Notes: a model not told the origin generated them from the letters alone. A stretch of DNA of 64,000 bases from Staphylococcus muscae (GCF_003019275.1 NZ_CP027848.1:1426001-1490000); one strand, 5' to 3'; shown: positions 43,331-54,410, numbered from the stretch's first letter. Program-made: numbers and translations.

Positions 43331-44731
43331 ATGGAGGGTATGTTTGACCATAATCAAATGCCACATAGTCATGAAGCGGAACAATCTGTATTAGGTGCGA
43401 TATTTTTAGATCCAGAACTCATCTCAACGACACAAGAGATTTTAATGCCAGAATCTTTTTATCGTGCGCCGCATCAACATATTTTCCGTGCCATGATGCA
43501 TTTAAACGAAGACGGCAATGACATCGATATCGTAACAGTGTTAGATCGCTTAACACAAGACGGTGTTGTCAATGAAGCGGGTGGTGCACAATATTTAGCA
43601 GAGATTACATCGAGTGTGCCGACAACACGAAATATCGAATATTATACAAATGTCGTTTTCAAACACGCAATGAAGCGTAAATTAATTCATACAGCGGATA
43701 GCATCGCAAGTGATGGTTATAATGATGAATTAGATTTAGATACAATTTTAAATGATGCAGAACGACGTATTTTAGAACTGTCCACAACACGTGAAAGTGA
43801 TGGTTTCAAAGATATTCGTGATGTATTAAGTCAAGTATATGAAAATGCGGAAGAACTCGATCAAAATAGTGGTCAAACACCGGGGATTCCAACAGGTTAT
43901 CGTGATCTTGATCAAATGACAGCGGGCTTTAACCGTAATGATTTGATTATTTTAGCAGCCCGTCCATCAGTAGGTAAGACTGCCTTTGCACTGAATATTG
44001 CACAAAAAGTGGCGACGCACGAAGACAATTATACAGTCGGTATCTTCTCGCTTGAGATGGGCGCTGATCAGTTAGCGACACGTATGATATGTAGCTCAGG
44101 AAATGTCGACTCGAATCGTCTGAGAACTGGGACGATGACAGAGGAAGACTGGAGTCGCTTCACGGTAGCTGTCGGTAAGTTATCGAGAACAAAGATTTTT
44201 ATTGATGATACACCGGGTATTCGCATTACAGATATTCGTTCAAAATGTCGACGTTTAAAGCAAGAGCATGGACTTGATATGATCGTAATTGACTACTTAC
44301 AATTGATTCAAGGAAGCGGATCTCGTGCTTCGGATAACCGTCAACAAGAAGTCTCTGAGATTTCACGTATGCTCAAGGCAATTGCACGTGAACTAGAATG
44401 TCCAGTTATCGCACTCAGTCAGCTATCACGTGGTGTAGAACAACGACAAGATAAGCGACCGATGATGAGTGATATTCGTGAATCAGGATCAATTGAGCAA
44501 GATGCCGATATCGTTGCCTTCTTATACCGTGATGATTATTATAATCGTGGAGACAATGATGAAGACGGTGATGATTCAAGTTTTGAACCGCAAACGAATG
44601 ATGAAAATGGTGAAATTGAAATTATTATCGCCAAGCAGCGTAACGGTCCAACTGGTACTGTAAAACTGCATTTCATGAAACAATACAATAAATTTACAGA
44701 TATTGATTATGCACATGCAGAAATGGCATAA
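43331..44731 (+). CDS. dnaB: Replicative DNA helicase DnaB
   Basis: A 466-residue replicative helicase, called DnaC in Bacillus and staphylococci. The N-terminal DnaG-interacting domain begins with MPHSHEAEQSVLGAIFLDPE. The RecA-like C-terminal domain has Walker A ARPSVGKTAFALNIA near residue 215, the SLEMGADQLATRM block, DMIVIDYLQLI and SGSIEQDADIV. AAAGGAGG lies upstream. Confidence 0.97.
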   Translation: MEGMFDHNQMPHSHEAEQSVLGAIFLDPELISTTQEILMPESFYRAPHQHIFRAMMHLNEDGNDIDIVTVLDRLTQDGVVNEAGGAQYLAEITSSVPTTRNIEYYTNVVFKHAMKRKLIHTADSIASDGYNDELDLDTILNDAERRILELSTTRESDGFKDIRDVLSQVYENAEELDQNSGQTPGIPTGYRDLDQMTAGFNRNDLIILAARPSVGKTAFALNIAQKVATHEDNYTVGIFSLEMGADQLATRMICSSGNVDSNRLRTGTMTEEDWSRFTVAVGKLSRTKIFIDDTPGIRITDIRSKCRRLKQEHGLDMIVIDYLQLIQGSGSRASDNRQQEVSEISRMLKAIARELECPVIALSQLSRGVEQRQDKRPMMSDIRESGSIEQDADIVAFLYRDDYYNRGDNDEDGDDSSFEPQTNDENGEIEIIIAKQRNGPTGTVKLHFMKQYNKFTDIDYAHAEMA

Positions 44732-44743
44732 AAAATTTCGTGT

Positions 44744-44792
44744 CAAAAACCGTACTTTAAAACTGTTTGATTAGTTTATGTGCGGTTTTTGT
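44744..44792 (+). terminator. Terminator after dnaB
   Basis: CAAAAACCGTAC (44744-44755) pairs with GTGCGGTTTTTG across a roughly 24-base loop. Confidence 0.65.
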
Positions 44793-44934
44793 ATTGTATT
44801 TGATAGTGTGTTTTAAATTTAGTTAGGATTTTAAACTCACTCGATATACTATAAAAATCCTTGTATAATGCGTGGTTGACAGTATCGTACGTTATTGAAG
44901 AGTGAACTGGGCTATCAATAAACAAGTCAAAATG

Positions 44935-44947
44935 AATGTTCGTTTTT
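44935..44947 (-). promoter_or_regulatory. Possible PurR box half-site upstream of purA
   Basis: Read on the minus strand, AAAAACGAACATT matches the Bacillus PurBox half-site AWWWCCGAACWWT except for one base. I could not find a convincing second, inverted half-site at the expected spacing, so this is tentative. Confidence 0.3.
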
Positions 44948-45016
44948 TCATTTGCATTCGCAGAGAGTTATTGGTAGAATACATTTGGTTAATTGAGAAA
45001 ACTTGGAGGTGCTCTT

Positions 45017-46303
45017 ATGTCATCAATCGTAGTAGTTGGGACACAATGGGGAGACGAAGGTAAAGGTAAGATTACAGACTTTTTAGCAGAACAAGCAGAC
45101 GTGATTACACGTTTTTCAGGTGGAAATAACGCAGGTCACACAATTAAGTTTGACGGTGAAACATACAAATTGCACTTAGTACCATCTGGTATTTTCTATA
45201 AAGATAAATTATCAGTGATTGGTAACGGTGTCGTTGTAGACCCAGTCGCAATTTTAAAAGAATTAGATGCTTTAAACGAACGTGGTATCGCAACAGATAA
45301 TTTACGTATCTCAAACCGTGCACACGTGATTTTACCTTATCATCTAATGCAAGATGAGCTTGAAGAAGCCCGTCGTGGTGATAACAAAATTGGTACAACG
45401 AAAAAAGGTATCGGCCCAGCATACGTAGACAAAGCACAACGTATCGGTATCCGCATGGCTGATCTTTTAGACAAAGAAGTATTTGAAGCACGTTTAAAAG
45501 AAAATTTAGCTTATAAAAATGATTATTTCAAAGGGATGTTCAACACAGAAGCACCTGCATTTGAAGAGATTTTTGAAGAATATTATGCAGCAGGTCAACG
45601 CCTTGCACCATATGTAACAGACACAGCGAAAGTATTGGACGACGCATTTGTTGCAGATGAACGTGTATTATTCGAAGGGGCGCAAGGTGTGATGTTAGAC
45701 ATCGATCACGGAACGTACCCATTCGTTACATCTAGTAACCCAATTGCAGGTAACGTAACAGTGGGTGCAGGTGTTGGTCCAACAAATGTTTCAAAAGTTG
45801 TCGGTGTATGTAAAGCATATACGTCACGTGTAGGTGATGGCCCATTCCCAACAGAGTTATTCGATGAAGACGGTCACCACATTCGTGAAGTTGGTCGTGA
45901 ATACGGAACAACAACTGGACGTCCACGTCGTGTCGGCTGGTTCGACTCAGTTGTATTACGTCACTCTCGTCGTGTGAGCGGTATTACAGACTTATCAATC
46001 AACTCAATCGACGTCTTAACTGGCTTAGATACAGTAAAAATCTGTACAGCATACGAGTTAGATGGCAAAGAAATCACAGAGTATCCAGCAAACTTAAATG
46101 ATTTAAAACGCTGCAAACCAATCTTTGAAGAGTTACCAGGTTGGACAGAAGATATTACAGGTGTTCGTACATTAGAAGAATTACCAGATAACGCACGTCG
46201 TTATTTAGAACGTATTTCTGAGTTATGTAACGTTCATATCTCAATCTTCTCAGTTGGTCCAGACCGCAATCAAACAAATGTTGTAGAACAATTGTGGGTA
46301 TAA
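45017..46303 (+). CDS. purA: Adenylosuccinate synthetase
   Basis: A 428-residue enzyme with the GTP-binding loop [14 protein letters not shown] at residue 8, the [11 protein letters not shown] motif and [12 protein letters not shown] near residue 300. It joins IMP and aspartate on the way to AMP. ATG 45017 follows TGGAGGTG. It is monocistronic and convergent with the YitT gene. Confidence 0.97.
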   Translation: MSSIVVVGTQWGDEGKGKITDFLAEQADVITRFSGGNNAGHTIKFDGETYKLHLVPSGIFYKDKLSVIGNGVVVDPVAILKELDALNERGIATDNLRISNRAHVILPYHLMQDELEEARRGDNKIGTTKKGIGPAYVDKAQRIGIRMADLLDKEVFEARLKENLAYKNDYFKGMFNTEAPAFEEIFEEYYAAGQRLAPYVTDTAKVLDDAFVADERVLFEGAQGVMLDIDHGTYPFVTSSNPIAGNVTVGAGVGPTNVSKVVGVCKAYTSRVGDGPFPTELFDEDGHHIREVGREYGTTTGRPRRVGWFDSVVLRHSRRVSGITDLSINSIDVLTGLDTVKICTAYELDGKEITEYPANLNDLKRCKPIFEELPGWTEDITGVRTLEELPDNARRYLERISELCNVHISIFSVGPDRNQTNVVEQLWV

Positions 46304-46350
46304 TTGAATCATGGGGGAAGTCTACCGGACATACTTCGGATAGACTGACC

Positions 46351-46395
46351 TAGTATAAAAGCCTAAGACAGGACATGTCTTAGGCTTTTATACTA
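46351..46395. terminator. Bidirectional terminator after purA
   Basis: A perfect 20-bp stem (46351-46370 with 46376-46395) with a 5-base loop GGACA. The A/T-rich outer half gives T-runs in both directions. A weaker hairpin, AGTCTACCG...CGGATAGACT, precedes it at 46319-46346. Confidence 0.85.
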
Positions 46396-46398
46396 GAA

Positions 46399-46455
46399 AA
46401 TCTATTTACATATTTAGGACTTAAGCAACTTAAGTGATAAATATGTAAATAGATT
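46399..46455. repeat. Long nested inverted repeat beside the YitT stop codon
   Basis: A perfect 18-bp outer arm, AATCTATTTACATATTTA (46399-46416), pairs with its complement at 46438-46455. Inside is a second perfect 7-bp arm ACTTAAG/CTTAAGT around CAA. It lies seven bases from the minus-strand stop at 46462. Confidence 0.75.
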
Positions 46456-46461
46456 GCATGA

Positions 46462-47355
46462 TTAGTGGATATCGCGTTTTTTATGGTTACCGCCGCGTAC
46501 TTCTGATACATTACCAATAGAAAGAAATGCACTGTCATCAATTTCCATAACAATATCTTTTAATTTTGCTTCTTCTAGACGTGTAATAACACAGAAGATC
46601 ACGCGTTTATCCTCACCTGTATAAGCACCTTCTCCTTTCAAATATGTGACACCACGACCTAAGCGTGAATTGATTGCTTCACCGATATCTTTGTAAGCAT
46701 CACTGATGACCCACACCGATTTCGATTCATCGAAACCGAGTAATACCGTATCAATCATTTTGGATGCGATAAAATAGGCTACAACACTAAAAAGTGCACT
46801 TTCCCATGTGAAGACAAAGCCTGCAACTGCAAAGATAAAGAAGTTGATAATCATTACAATTTCACCAACTGAAAATGGTACTTTGTTCTGTACGAGAATA
46901 GACAAGATTTCTGTCCCGTCGAGTGAGCCACCATATCTCAGAACGATACCGACACCAATACCGAGTACTGCACCACCAAAAATCGTAACGAGAAACTTAT
47001 CATCAATCACGGGATCAATGGGATGAAGTAAAATAGTAGAGATAGATAGTACTGTGATCGCATAAATAGTAGAAATCGCAAAAGTTTTACCAATCTGCTT
47101 ATAACCTAAGAAGAAAAAGGGTAAATTAAGAAGAAAGATGAACACACCAAGCTTCCATCCTGTTAAATGCGATAAAATAATCGAGATACCGACAATACCC
47201 CCATCGAGCAATTGATTCGGAACGAGAAATAATTCTAATGCGACACCCATTAATAGTGCACCGAGTGTGATAAAGAAAAAGCGTTTCACAAAATACGTCG
47301 CACGTTTAGGCTTTTCTCGCTTGTAGGATACAGTTTGTGATTCCGGAATTTCCAT
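46462..47355 (-). CDS. YitT-family (DUF161/DUF2179) membrane protein
   Basis: A 297-residue protein with five to six membrane helices (GALLMGVALELFLVP, GGIVGISIILSHLTGW, GGSLDGTEILSILV) and a soluble C-terminal DUF2179 domain (RLGRGVTYLKGEGAYTG near residue 225). The same domain pair is found in many Firmicutes proteins of unknown, possibly regulatory or transport, role. AAAGGGGG precedes the start on the minus strand. Confidence 0.88.
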   Translation of the reverse strand: MEIPESQTVSYKREKPKRATYFVKRFFFITLGALLMGVALELFLVPNQLLDGGIVGISIILSHLTGWKLGVFIFLLNLPFFFLGYKQIGKTFAISTIYAITVLSISTILLHPIDPVIDDKFLVTIFGGAVLGIGVGIVLRYGGSLDGTEILSILVQNKVPFSVGEIVMIINFFIFAVAGFVFTWESALFSVVAYFIASKMIDTVLLGFDESKSVWVISDAYKDIGEAINSRLGRGVTYLKGEGAYTGEDKRVIFCVITRLEEAKLKDIVMEIDDSAFLSIGNVSEVRGGNHKKRDIH

Positions 47356-47461
47356 ATATTGTCCCCCTTTTAGTCATCTATAAAAAATTATACAAAAAAA
47401 ATCAAAAAAAATCTTGTCAATGAGAATAGACGATGCTATAATAATTTTTGTGTTAAAGAAC

Positions 47462-47536
47462 GGCTCCTTGGTCAAGCGGTTAAGACACCGCCCTTTCACG
47501 GCGGTAACACGGGTTCGAGTCCCGTAGGAGTCACCA
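47462..47536 (+). tRNA. tRNA-Glu (UUC)
   Basis: A full cloverleaf: acceptor GGCTCCT/AGGAGTC, anticodon loop CTTTCAC with anticodon TTC, T loop GGTTCGAGTCC. The CCA end is encoded (47534-47536). Confidence 0.95.
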
Positions 47537-47542
47537 TTTTTT

Positions 47543-47616
47543 GGTCCCGTAGTGGAGCGGTTTAACACGCCTGCCTGTCACGCAGGAGATCGCGGGTTCG
47601 ATTCCCGTCGGGACCG
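47543..47616 (+). tRNA. tRNA-Asp (GUC)
   Basis: A cloverleaf with acceptor GGTCCCG/CGGGACC, anticodon GTC in CTGTCAC, and T loop GGTTCGATTCC. After discriminator G47616 the sequence is CTA, so the CCA end is not encoded and must be added by CCA-transferase, unlike the tRNA-Glu six bases upstream. Confidence 0.95.
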
Positions 47617-47623
47617 CTAATTG

Positions 47624-47652
47624 CTCATCCAATAGGATGAGCTTTTTTATTG
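47624..47652 (+). terminator. Terminator after the tRNA pair
   Basis: GCTCATCC pairs with GGATGAGC around a 4-5-base loop, followed by TTTTTT. A second hairpin with a T-run (AAGCGTGCGCC/GGTGTGCGCTT) lies at about 47681-47710. Confidence 0.88.
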
Positions 47653-47867
47653 TCTAAAAGTATTTACTGATAATGTTCAAAGCGTGCGCCGAATGGTGTG
47701 CGCTTTTTTAATGGTTTTATAAGAAAAAATGAAGTTGAATCAGTCGTCGTTATAAAAGAAATGTGTTATATTACGGTTACAAAAAATCAAATTTGTAACC
47801 ATTTAATGATTCAAATAATAAAAAACCTTTAACTTATGTTAATAAAGCGACATAAATTAAAGGGGAT

Positions 47868-48422
47868 TTAAACACTTTGTTTGATTAAGTTAAATGTCAT
47901 CTCAAAACGGTGTGCATAGTCGGGTAAATGCCACGTATCTTTGAACATTGGTAATGTGAAAGTAGCAAACGCAGATAGAATGACTTCAGCTTTTTCAATA
48001 TGAGATACATCATATCCCATTTGCTGTTGAATGCGCACATAACAAGGCGTTAAAACTTCTCGTAACATAAATGGATCCTTGTCGATATAACGTGTATTCA
48101 GATCAAACATCACTTTGTTCGACTGATACGTCTCTCGTTTGGCATTTACAAACGCCCAAAGGTAATCATGAAGCCATTGTGTTTTATCTGTATATGCAGC
48201 ATCATCAATGTCAATACGTCCGATGATATGCGTCATAAACCAATCTTTACAAACAGCAGTCCATAAAGCTTGTTTGTTATCAAAGTGTTTGTAGATAGCA
48301 GCATGTGTGACATCTAGTGCTTCAGCAACTTTTGATAGTGAAATTTCTGTCTGCTGTGTTTCTTGAATCATCGTTTGCGCAGTTGTAATGATTAATGATT
48401 TGGTTATTTTTTGTTTTTCCAT
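47868..48422 (-). CDS. TetR-family transcriptional regulator
   Basis: A 184-residue regulator from ATG 48422 (MEKQKITKSLIITTAQ). The N-terminal TetR HTH is visible as ISLSKVAEALDVTHAAIYKHFDNKQALW (residues about 27-54, abbreviated). The C-terminal ligand domain is not assignable. A longer reading from 48542 would cross the divergent promoter region and is rejected. It is transcribed away from an oxidoreductase gene 50 bases off, the usual arrangement for a repressor and its target. Confidence 0.82.
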   Translation of the reverse strand: MEKQKITKSLIITTAQTMIQETQQTEISLSKVAEALDVTHAAIYKHFDNKQALWTAVCKDWFMTHIIGRIDIDDAAYTDKTQWLHDYLWAFVNAKRETYQSNKVMFDLNTRYIDKDPFMLREVLTPCYVRIQQQMGYDVSHIEKAEVILSAFATFTLPMFKDTWHLPDYAHRFEMTFNLIKQSV

Positions 48423-48472
48423 AAACACTATATTATCACAAAAAACTAAAATAAGAAGAGGTGCCGATTTAT

Positions 48473-49492
48473 ATGAAGGCCGTACAATTACAGAAGTATA
48501 ATAAAGATTTAAAAGTAACAGTGAATGAAATATCTGTCCCAACGATTCAAGCAGATGAAGTATTAATCAAGGTGGCATATGCAGCAATTACCCCTTTAGA
48601 AAAGCTGACAATTACAGGTGCTGTCAAACTCATTCAAGATTACCCTAAGCCAGTCACACTCGGCAATGAATTGTCAGGAACAGTTGTAGAAGTAGGACAA
48701 TCCGTTCAAAGTTTGGCAGTAGGTAATGTCGTCTATACACGTTTGCCAATCACACGCATTGGAGCATTTGCTGAATATGTTGCTGTAAAAGCTGACTTGG
48801 TGACAACAATTCCTAAAAATTTAGATGTAAAATCAGCGACTGCCGTGCCATTAACAGGATTAACGGCATATCAAGCATTAACAGAAGAACTTGAAGTGGA
48901 AGCAGGGAAAACGCTTTTCATCTCTAGTGGTTCAGGTAGCTTCGGACAGATGGCAGTCCCACTTGCGAAATCAATGGGGCTTAAAGTTATTATTTCAGGA
49001 AATACACGCGCAAAAGAAGCCTTTTTGGAGAAAGGTGTTGACCAATACATCGATTACACGGAGGAAAACTACTGGGAAGTTTTATCGGATGTAGATTACG
49101 TCATCGACACATTGGGTCCAAAAGAATTTGAGAAAGAATTGTCGATTATGAAGTCGGGTGGAAAGATTGTTAGTCTGATCAATGCACCGAACAAAGCATT
49201 TGCAGAGAAACAAGGATTTTCAAAGTTTAAAACATTATTATTTACATTGGTTGGACAAAAGTTTGATCGTAAAGCGAAAGCACAAGGTGTGGCATACCGC
49301 TTCATCTTCGTACGTGCTGATGGTGAACAATTGAAAGTTATCACGGACATGATTGAGCGTGAAAATATTGTACCTGCCGTAGATCCACGTATTTTCAACA
49401 TCGATGAAATAGAAACAGCACTTGATTATACATTCAATCAACGTACGAATGGGAAAGTATTGATTCAGTTCGATACAGAGTATGCGCACTAA
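48473..49492 (+). CDS. Zinc-independent quinone oxidoreductase-like MDR protein
   Basis: A 339-residue medium-chain dehydrogenase/reductase. The GroES-like N-terminal domain has LGNELSGTVVEVG, and the nucleotide-binding domain has LFISSGSGSFGQMAVPLAKSMG near residue 150. The Cys/His zinc ligands of alcohol dehydrogenases are absent, so an NADPH:quinone/enal reductase role is likelier. ATG 48473 follows AGAGGTG. It is paired with the divergent TetR gene, possibly as an electrophile-stress response. Confidence 0.82.
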   Translation: MKAVQLQKYNKDLKVTVNEISVPTIQADEVLIKVAYAAITPLEKLTITGAVKLIQDYPKPVTLGNELSGTVVEVGQSVQSLAVGNVVYTRLPITRIGAFAEYVAVKADLVTTIPKNLDVKSATAVPLTGLTAYQALTEELEVEAGKTLFISSGSGSFGQMAVPLAKSMGLKVIISGNTRAKEAFLEKGVDQYIDYTEENYWEVLSDVDYVIDTLGPKEFEKELSIMKSGGKIVSLINAPNKAFAEKQGFSKFKTLLFTLVGQKFDRKAKAQGVAYRFIFVRADGEQLKVITDMIERENIVPAVDPRIFNIDEIETALDYTFNQRTNGKVLIQFDTEYAH

Positions 49493-49517
49493 AATTGAAA
49501 TACAGCTGGATGCATGA

Positions 49518-49546
49518 CAACTGAGCATGTGATTCAGTTTTTTTAT
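49518..49546 (+). terminator. Terminator after the oxidoreductase
   Basis: AACTGA and TTCAGTT pair across a GCATGTGA loop, followed by Ts. The remaining bases to 49741 hold the expected walR promoter and no gene. Confidence 0.65.
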
Positions 49547-49741
49547 AGGATTATTTTCTGATGTATTGGTGGAATAGAAAAGTAAAAGGATAGAATTCAC
49601 ACTTTAGAAGTGATACATTATAAGGTATAGGAGTGTGAACTTGAGCACTATTATTTAAAAAGATCGTATAGTAGCTCATCACATATTAAAACATGTTCAG
49701 CGCTTCGACGTTGGATGAATGAAGAAATGAGGTCATGGATG

Positions 49742-50443
49742 ATGGCGAAAAAAGTAGTTGTAGTAGACGACGAAAAACCAATTGCAGATATACTTGAGTT
49801 TAACTTAAAAAAAGAAGGATATGACGTCTTTGTTGCTTACGATGGTGATGATGCAGTCGAGTTAATCTATGCACAAGAGCCGGATATTGTCTTGCTCGAT
49901 ATTATGTTGCCAGGTCGAGACGGCATGGAAGTCTGCCGTGAAGTGCGTAAAAAATATGACATGCCAATCATTATGTTAACGGCGAAAGACTCTGAGATTG
50001 ATAAAGTGTTAGGGCTTGAGCTTGGCGCAGATGACTACGTAACGAAGCCGTTCAGTACACGTGAATTAATCGCACGTGTCAAAGCAAACTTACGCCGTCA
50101 CCATGCACAACCAAGTGTGGACAACAGCCAGCAGTCTAACGAAATTGCGATTAAAGACATTGTTGTGTATCCAGATGCATATTCGATTAAAAAACGTGGT
50201 GAGTCAATCGACCTGACACACCGTGAGTTCGAATTGTTCCATTATCTCTCTAAACATATGGGACAAGTGATGACGCGTGAACACTTATTACAAACCGTAT
50301 GGGGTTATGATTATTTTGGAGATGTACGTACAGTAGATGTGACGATCCGTCGCTTGCGTGAAAAGATTGAAGATGATCCATCACATCCAGACTATATCGT
50401 GACACGTCGAGGTGTGGGATACTTCCTACAACATCATGAGTAG
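49742..50443 (+). CDS. walR: Essential response regulator WalR (YycF/VicR)
   Basis: A 233-residue OmpR-type regulator, starting [20 protein letters not shown]. The phospho-acceptor Asp is in [12 protein letters not shown] (about residue 53), with TAKDSE and TKPF also present. The C-terminal winged helix has [25 protein letters not shown]. It is nearly identical to S. aureus WalR. It controls cell-wall hydrolases. ATG 49742 is chosen by homology. First gene of walRKHIJ. Confidence 0.97.
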   Translation: MAKKVVVVDDEKPIADILEFNLKKEGYDVFVAYDGDDAVELIYAQEPDIVLLDIMLPGRDGMEVCREVRKKYDMPIIMLTAKDSEIDKVLGLELGADDYVTKPFSTRELIARVKANLRRHHAQPSVDNSQQSNEIAIKDIVVYPDAYSIKKRGESIDLTHREFELFHYLSKHMGQVMTREHLLQTVWGYDYFGDVRTVDVTIRRLREKIEDDPSHPDYIVTRRGVGYFLQHHE

Positions 50444-50458
50444 AAGGATGTTGCATTT

Positions 50459-52291
50459 ATGAAGTGGTTAAAACAATTTCAATCTCTTCACACAAAACTG
50501 GTGATTGTGTATGTTTTATTGATTATTATCGGAATGCAGATTATTGGTTTATACTTCACCAATAGTCTAGAAAAAGAAATGACCGAGACATTCAAAACGA
50601 ACATTGCACAAAATGCCAAGCAGATTGAGTTGAGTATTGAAAGGATTTATGCAGAAGGTAACAATACAACCAATACACAGAAAGAAATTCAGAACTTGCT
50701 GAATGAATATGCGAATCGCAATGAAATGATTGAAATTCGCTTCATCGATACAGACCAAATTATCGTTGCAACATCGAAACAGTCAAATCGTCATCTCATC
50801 AATCAGAAGGCGAATGACAGTGCGATTCAGAAAGCTTTGTCGCTGCGCCAATCGAACTCGGAAGTAGTGCTGAAAGATTATGGGGAAGGCAAGCAGCGAG
50901 TATGGATTAAAAACATGCCGGTGACAACGAGTAAGGGACTCATCGGTAATATTTACATCGAATCGAATATTAACCAAGTGTATGATCAACTGAGTGATAT
51001 CAATCAGATTTTTATTGTCGGGACAGGGATCTCACTGATTATTACTGTGATTTTAGGTTTCTTCATAGCACGTACGATTACGAAACCAATCACGGACATG
51101 CGTAACCAGACGGTCGAGATGTCGAAAGGGAACTATACGCAACGTGTGAAAATCTACGGTAATGACGAAATTGGTGAACTGGCACTTGCGTTCAACAACC
51201 TTTCGAAGCGTGTTCAAGAAGCACAGGCGAATACGGAAAGTGAGAAGCGGCGCCTGGACTCGGTGATCCGTCATATGAGTGACGGTGTTATTGCGACAGA
51301 CCGACGTGGACGGATTAAGATTATTAACGATATGGCGTTGAAAATGCTCGGCAAGACGAAGGAAGATGTCGAAGGTGTGTTCATCTTTGACGTGCTGGAC
51401 TTGAACGATGAACTTAGCTTAGATGAACTGAACGATAACAACGAAAGCTTGCTAATTGACATTAACGAAGAAGACGGGATTATTGCACGCTTGAACTTTA
51501 GCACGATTGTCCAAAACACGGGATTTGTGAATGGTTATATCGCAATGTTGCATGATGTGACTGAGCAGCAACAAATCGAACGAGAACGTCGCGAATTCGT
51601 GGCCAATGTATCGCATGAGTTGCGCACGCCTCTGACGTCGATGAATAGCTATATCGAGGCGTTAGAACAAGGCGCATGGAAAGATGAATCAATCGCGCCA
51701 CAATTCTTGTCAGTAACACGAGAAGAGACGGAACGTATGATTCGACTCGTGAATGATCTGTTACACTTATCGAAAATGGACAATAAGTCGGAACAGGTTA
51801 CGAAAGAGATCGTTGATTTCAATATGTTTATCAACAAAATCATCAACCGTCATGAGATGTCAGAGAAGGAAACGACATTCGTGCGTGATATCCCGAGTCA
51901 GACGATCTTTACAGAAATTGATCCAGACAAGATGACACAAGTGTTTGATAACGTCATCACCAATGCGTTGAAGTATTCACGTGGTGAGAAGCGGGTAGAG
52001 TTTCATGTGAAACATAATGTGACACACCGACGTCTCACAGTCCGCATTAAAGATAATGGTATCGGTATACCAGTAAACAAAGTCGATAAAATCTTTGATC
52101 GCTTTTTCCGTGTGGATAAGGCACGTACACGAAAAATGGGTGGTACAGGACTTGGTCTCGCCATTTCTAAAGAGATTGTGGAAGCACACAATGGTCGCAT
52201 ATGGGCGAATAGTGTAGAAGGCCAAGGAACGTCTATCTTTATTACGTTACCATGTGAAGTCATAGAAGATGGTGATTGGGATGCGAATTAA
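50459..52291 (+). CDS. walK: Sensor histidine kinase WalK (YycG/VicK)
   Basis: A 610-residue kinase with two membrane helices (about residues 14-34 and 184-204) around an extracellular domain, then HAMP, PAS ([19 protein letters not shown]), a HisKA domain with [18 protein letters not shown], and an ATPase domain ([29 protein letters not shown]). It phosphorylates WalR. Its end overlaps the walH region. A parS-like site lies in the ATPase-domain coding sequence. Confidence 0.97.
   Translation: MKWLKQFQSLHTKLVIVYVLLIIIGMQIIGLYFTNSLEKEMTETFKTNIAQNAKQIELSIERIYAEGNNTTNTQKEIQNLLNEYANRNEMIEIRFIDTDQIIVATSKQSNRHLINQKANDSAIQKALSLRQSNSEVVLKDYGEGKQRVWIKNMPVTTSKGLIGNIYIESNINQVYDQLSDINQIFIVGTGISLIITVILGFFIARTITKPITDMRNQTVEMSKGNYTQRVKIYGNDEIGELALAFNNLSKRVQEAQANTESEKRRLDSVIRHMSDGVIATDRRGRIKIINDMALKMLGKTKEDVEGVFIFDVLDLNDELSLDELNDNNESLLIDINEEDGIIARLNFSTIVQNTGFVNGYIAMLHDVTEQQQIERERREFVANVSHELRTPLTSMNSYIEALEQGAWKDESIAPQFLSVTREETERMIRLVNDLLHLSKMDNKSEQVTKEIVDFNMFINKIINRHEMSEKETTFVRDIPSQTIFTEIDPDKMTQVFDNVITNALKYSRGEKRVEFHVKHNVTHRRLTVRIKDNGIGIPVNKVDKIFDRFFRVDKARTRKMGGTGLGLAISKEIVEAHNGRIWANSVEGQGTSIFITLPCEVIEDGDWDAN
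51999..52014. promoter_or_regulatory. Candidate parS site inside walK
   Basis: AGTTTCATGTGAAACA matches TGTTTCACGTGAAACA at 14 of 16 positions. Confidence 0.55.
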
Positions 52292-53618
52292 AGAACTGAT
52301 CAAATCCATCACGCTTACGATACTTGTCATATCAAGCATTGTGCTGACACTGTTAATCTGGAACTTTACGCCAGATATTGCGGATGTAGACAGTGAACTA
52401 GCGAAAGAGAATACAAAATCGATTGGACCACGATTCGAATCACAAATCAATCAAGTCATCGCACCCTTACAATTGGTTCATGTCCACGGCACGAACATTG
52501 AAGGCATGCCAGCAACACGTGAAGTAAATGAACTGTCAGATATATTTGCCAAACAGCACATCAATAAAGTCGTCTACATTGAAAATGATCAGTCGTTATT
52601 ATTAAGAGAACTGAGCGATCATTTTCTCATTTTAGACTACCCGACAGACATCCCGATAGCGATATATCTCAGTGATGTGCTCGATGTACAGGCAAAAGTA
52701 CCGAACCATTTTAAATTTAATCGTTTGATTTATGATATTGATTCGGCAGAACATCTTGTTGTCTACGCAATTGATGAAACACGACATCGTGCAGTTAAAA
52801 TGACAACATCAATTAAAACGAGCAGTGCAAAAAACCACTTGGAAGAATTGAAGATGGCTTTGCGACCATATATGAATGTCTCAACAAATGAAGATACGGT
52901 TAATAAAGCGACATATCTTTATGCGCCGAAAGCACCCGAAAATTTAAAAACATATCGCACGATTTTCAATCACATTAGTGTAGAAGATTTGAATGCGATT
53001 CTGTTTGATGATACGCCAATTGTACGTACAACGAAAAGTGGAAATACGATATACAATAACAACACAGGCGTCGTGAACTACGATCCAGATAGAAAAACAT
53101 ATCATTATACGAACTTGACAGAAGATGAATACAGCACACGAGATATGAATATCAGTATTCCAAGAACATTTGATTATATCAATGAGCACGGTGGCTTTAC
53201 CGATGATTTCCGCCTTTTCAATACGAATAAAGATCAAGGATTGATTACGTATCAAATGTTCCTAAATGGACGGCCTATCTTTTATCCAAATCAACTGAAC
53301 CAAATTTTGGTGAGTTGGGGAGAGCGTGGTATCTTTGAATACAGCAGAGGTTTGTTGAAGACGAATGTAACAATCGATAATGGGGAAAAACCTAAGAAAT
53401 TACCGACACTGGAAGATGTACGTGGTGCACTGGCAAGTAGTAACCAAGTCGACTATCGAAAAGTTGAACAATTGGTAGTCGGTTACCGTATGGTATCGAA
53501 AAAAGGGCCGGATAATCGATTAGAAATTCAAGAAAATAGTCAGTTTGAACCGATATGGTTTGTGAAACATGAAGGGAAATGGTACGAATTCAATGATGGG
53601 GAGTTGATCGAACAATGA
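52281..53618 (+). CDS. walH: WalK accessory protein WalH (YycH)
   Basis: A 445-residue protein with one N-terminal membrane helix ([19 protein letters not shown]) and a large extracellular domain of the YycH family ([35 protein letters not shown]). With WalI it modulates WalK activity from the outer face of the membrane. ATG 52281 ([10 protein letters not shown]) is preferred by homology over ATG 52269. It overlaps the walK end by 11 bases. Confidence 0.92.
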   Translation: MRIKELIKSITLTILVISSIVLTLLIWNFTPDIADVDSELAKENTKSIGPRFESQINQVIAPLQLVHVHGTNIEGMPATREVNELSDIFAKQHINKVVYIENDQSLLLRELSDHFLILDYPTDIPIAIYLSDVLDVQAKVPNHFKFNRLIYDIDSAEHLVVYAIDETRHRAVKMTTSIKTSSAKNHLEELKMALRPYMNVSTNEDTVNKATYLYAPKAPENLKTYRTIFNHISVEDLNAILFDDTPIVRTTKSGNTIYNNNTGVVNYDPDRKTYHYTNLTEDEYSTRDMNISIPRTFDYINEHGGFTDDFRLFNTNKDQGLITYQMFLNGRPIFYPNQLNQILVSWGERGIFEYSRGLLKTNVTIDNGEKPKKLPTLEDVRGALASSNQVDYRKVEQLVVGYRMVSKKGPDNRLEIQENSQFEPIWFVKHEGKWYEFNDGELIEQ

Positions 53619-54397
53619 ATTGGAAACACGCCAAAACATTATTCATTATCGTATTCTTTCTCATCAATGTCGTACTTGTCATTTTGTACGTTGATAAGTA
53701 CAACAAGTCAAAACTAAACCCATCAGCGACAGAGAACGGTGTTAACTTTGCACAAGAAAACATCAAGCTACCAAAAAATATTCCCGAAGTAAGCAAAGTG
53801 AAAATGCAGCTGATCACAGCACGTTCACATAACTTTGAAAAAGATACAGAAGATCAGAGTGACTCAAGTCAAAGTGAAAATGGTTATGTTCTGACGAAGG
53901 AAGTCAATGAAACGGTCGATGTCAAATTGGATCCAATTTCTCATCTTAAACCGTATATTAATGATAACGTCTACAAAGGCAATGAATATCAATATCATGA
54001 AACAAAAGGCGAAGAAATTAAATATGAACAAACATTTGAAGGCTTCCCAATCATGAATAATAGGCGAGCTGCCTTGACATTTGTCACAGCAGATAACAAT
54101 CGAGTGAAGTCATACAAACAAGCTGCAATGGAAGACGTCCGTCCGTCTAAAGGGGCGAATAATAAGCGCCACAAAGTCATCAGTGCATATGAAGCATTAG
54201 AAGCACTTTATTACAATCAGTATCTTAAAGATGGCGATGAAGTTAAGGGCTTGAGATTAGGCTATTATACTGTTGTAAAAGAGACGAACCTTCAAGTACT
54301 TCAAGCCAATTGGGAAATTCATGTGAAGCGTGGCAATCAGACGAAAACGTATTATGTTGAGGCCGTCTCATCGAATCCAAAAATTATAGAACAGTAG
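53615..54397 (+). CDS. walI: WalK accessory protein WalI (YycI)
   Basis: A 260-residue protein with an N-terminal membrane helix ([19 protein letters not shown]) and an extracellular YycI domain ([30 protein letters not shown]). It overlaps walH by 4 bases, indicating coupling. It acts in complex with WalH and WalK. Confidence 0.93.
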   Translation: MNWKHAKTLFIIVFFLINVVLVILYVDKYNKSKLNPSATENGVNFAQENIKLPKNIPEVSKVKMQLITARSHNFEKDTEDQSDSSQSENGYVLTKEVNETVDVKLDPISHLKPYINDNVYKGNEYQYHETKGEEIKYEQTFEGFPIMNNRRAALTFVTADNNRVKSYKQAAMEDVRPSKGANNKRHKVISAYEALEALYYNQYLKDGDEVKGLRLGYYTVVKETNLQVLQANWEIHVKRGNQTKTYYVEAVSSNPKIIEQ

Positions 54398-54410
54398 AAA
54401 GGGTGGTCAC

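Noticed and set aside
47374-47568. 64-codon minus-strand ORF over the tRNA genes
   Set aside because: It is antisense to tRNA-Glu and part of tRNA-Asp; its sequence is simply the complement of tRNA.
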